Assembly: GCA_022482815.1 (NCBI GenBank)
Contig: JAKVOM010000001.1
Span: 2,252,946-2,316,945 of the forward strand
Length of the DNA stretch: 64,000 nucleotides
Direction of reading: 5' to 3'
Source of the DNA: Acidaminococcus sp.
GTDB taxonomy: Bacteria > Bacillota > Negativicutes > Acidaminococcales > Acidaminococcaceae
The translations under genes and the position numbers were made by a program. Each line of letters starts with the position of its first letter. Position 1 is the first letter of the stretch. This document shows positions 63,992-64,000 of this stretch, piece after piece. The notes beneath the pieces were generated by a model, which saw only the letters and a list, made by a program, of their open reading frames with translations, was not told the DNA's origin and did no database searches.

Positions 63992-64000
63992 GTCACCCAC

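Overview
The window reads as a chromosomal segment of a low-to-mid GC anaerobic Firmicute, most likely a Negativicute (Acidaminococcus or Veillonella/Dialister relatives). This rests on gene content (short HisG with HisZ, a YerC/TrpR-like regulator heading the his genes, a BASS transporter beside panC) and general look, not on a marker gene. No rRNA, tRNA or CRISPR array was seen. Nearly all genes run on the minus strand.

Layout. 1-5.4 kb: a truncated pRiA4b ORF-3 family gene, a small membrane protein, a YdcF-like protein, a HAD hydrolase and galU. 5.6-11.5 kb: a defence locus of five co-directional genes: AAA+ ATPase, subtilisin-like S8 protease, membrane effector, CD-NTase and a stand-alone E2-like protein. 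The last three form a 'short' type II CBASS; the ATPase-protease pair sits upstream, behind one strong promoter. 12.5-17.8 kb: an IS21-family element whose istA is split by an IS3-family element (3-bp CTG duplication), bracketed by 209-bp direct repeats. 18-38.5 kb: one long surface-glycan operon covering the GDP-D-glycero-D-manno-heptose branch (hddA, gmhA, hddC and a broken gmhB), the dTDP-L-rhamnose branch (rfbABDC), glycosyltransferases, Wzy, Wzx, a polysaccharide pyruvyl transferase with an Fe-S partner, and a GtrB/DUF6056 tail-modification pair. It has a promoter near 38.45 kb and a terminator near 18.0 kb.

38.8-51.7 kb: two secreted proteins, a Fic-family AMP transferase, panC with a panS-like transporter, pncB, a DUF1275 membrane protein and an M20 amidohydrolase. 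51.8-62.2 kb: glmM and a histidine biosynthesis cluster (yerC-like, hisZ, G, C, B, H, A, F, IE). It is interrupted at three junctions by repeat material or cassettes and lacks hisD.

The most unusual feature is a dispersed repeat family present as five DUF559-nuclease cassettes (about 40.6, 45.9, 48.6, 54.0 and 62.4 kb) plus solo pieces. A small VSR-like PD-(D/E)XK nuclease gene is flanked by arrays of palindromes and, at the outer edges, by imperfect terminal inverted repeats (AAAAAGAAGCTATCATCC-like). Hairpin arms covary between copies. Two copies share an internal deletion and a nonsense codon and sit in larger duplicated segments. A group II intron of about 666 nt without an intron-encoded protein has inserted into one of these repeats at the right edge. 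A second, independent cassette, a four-helix-bundle (23S rRNA IVS-type) gene bounded by 34-bp inverted repeats, sits between hisB and hisH.
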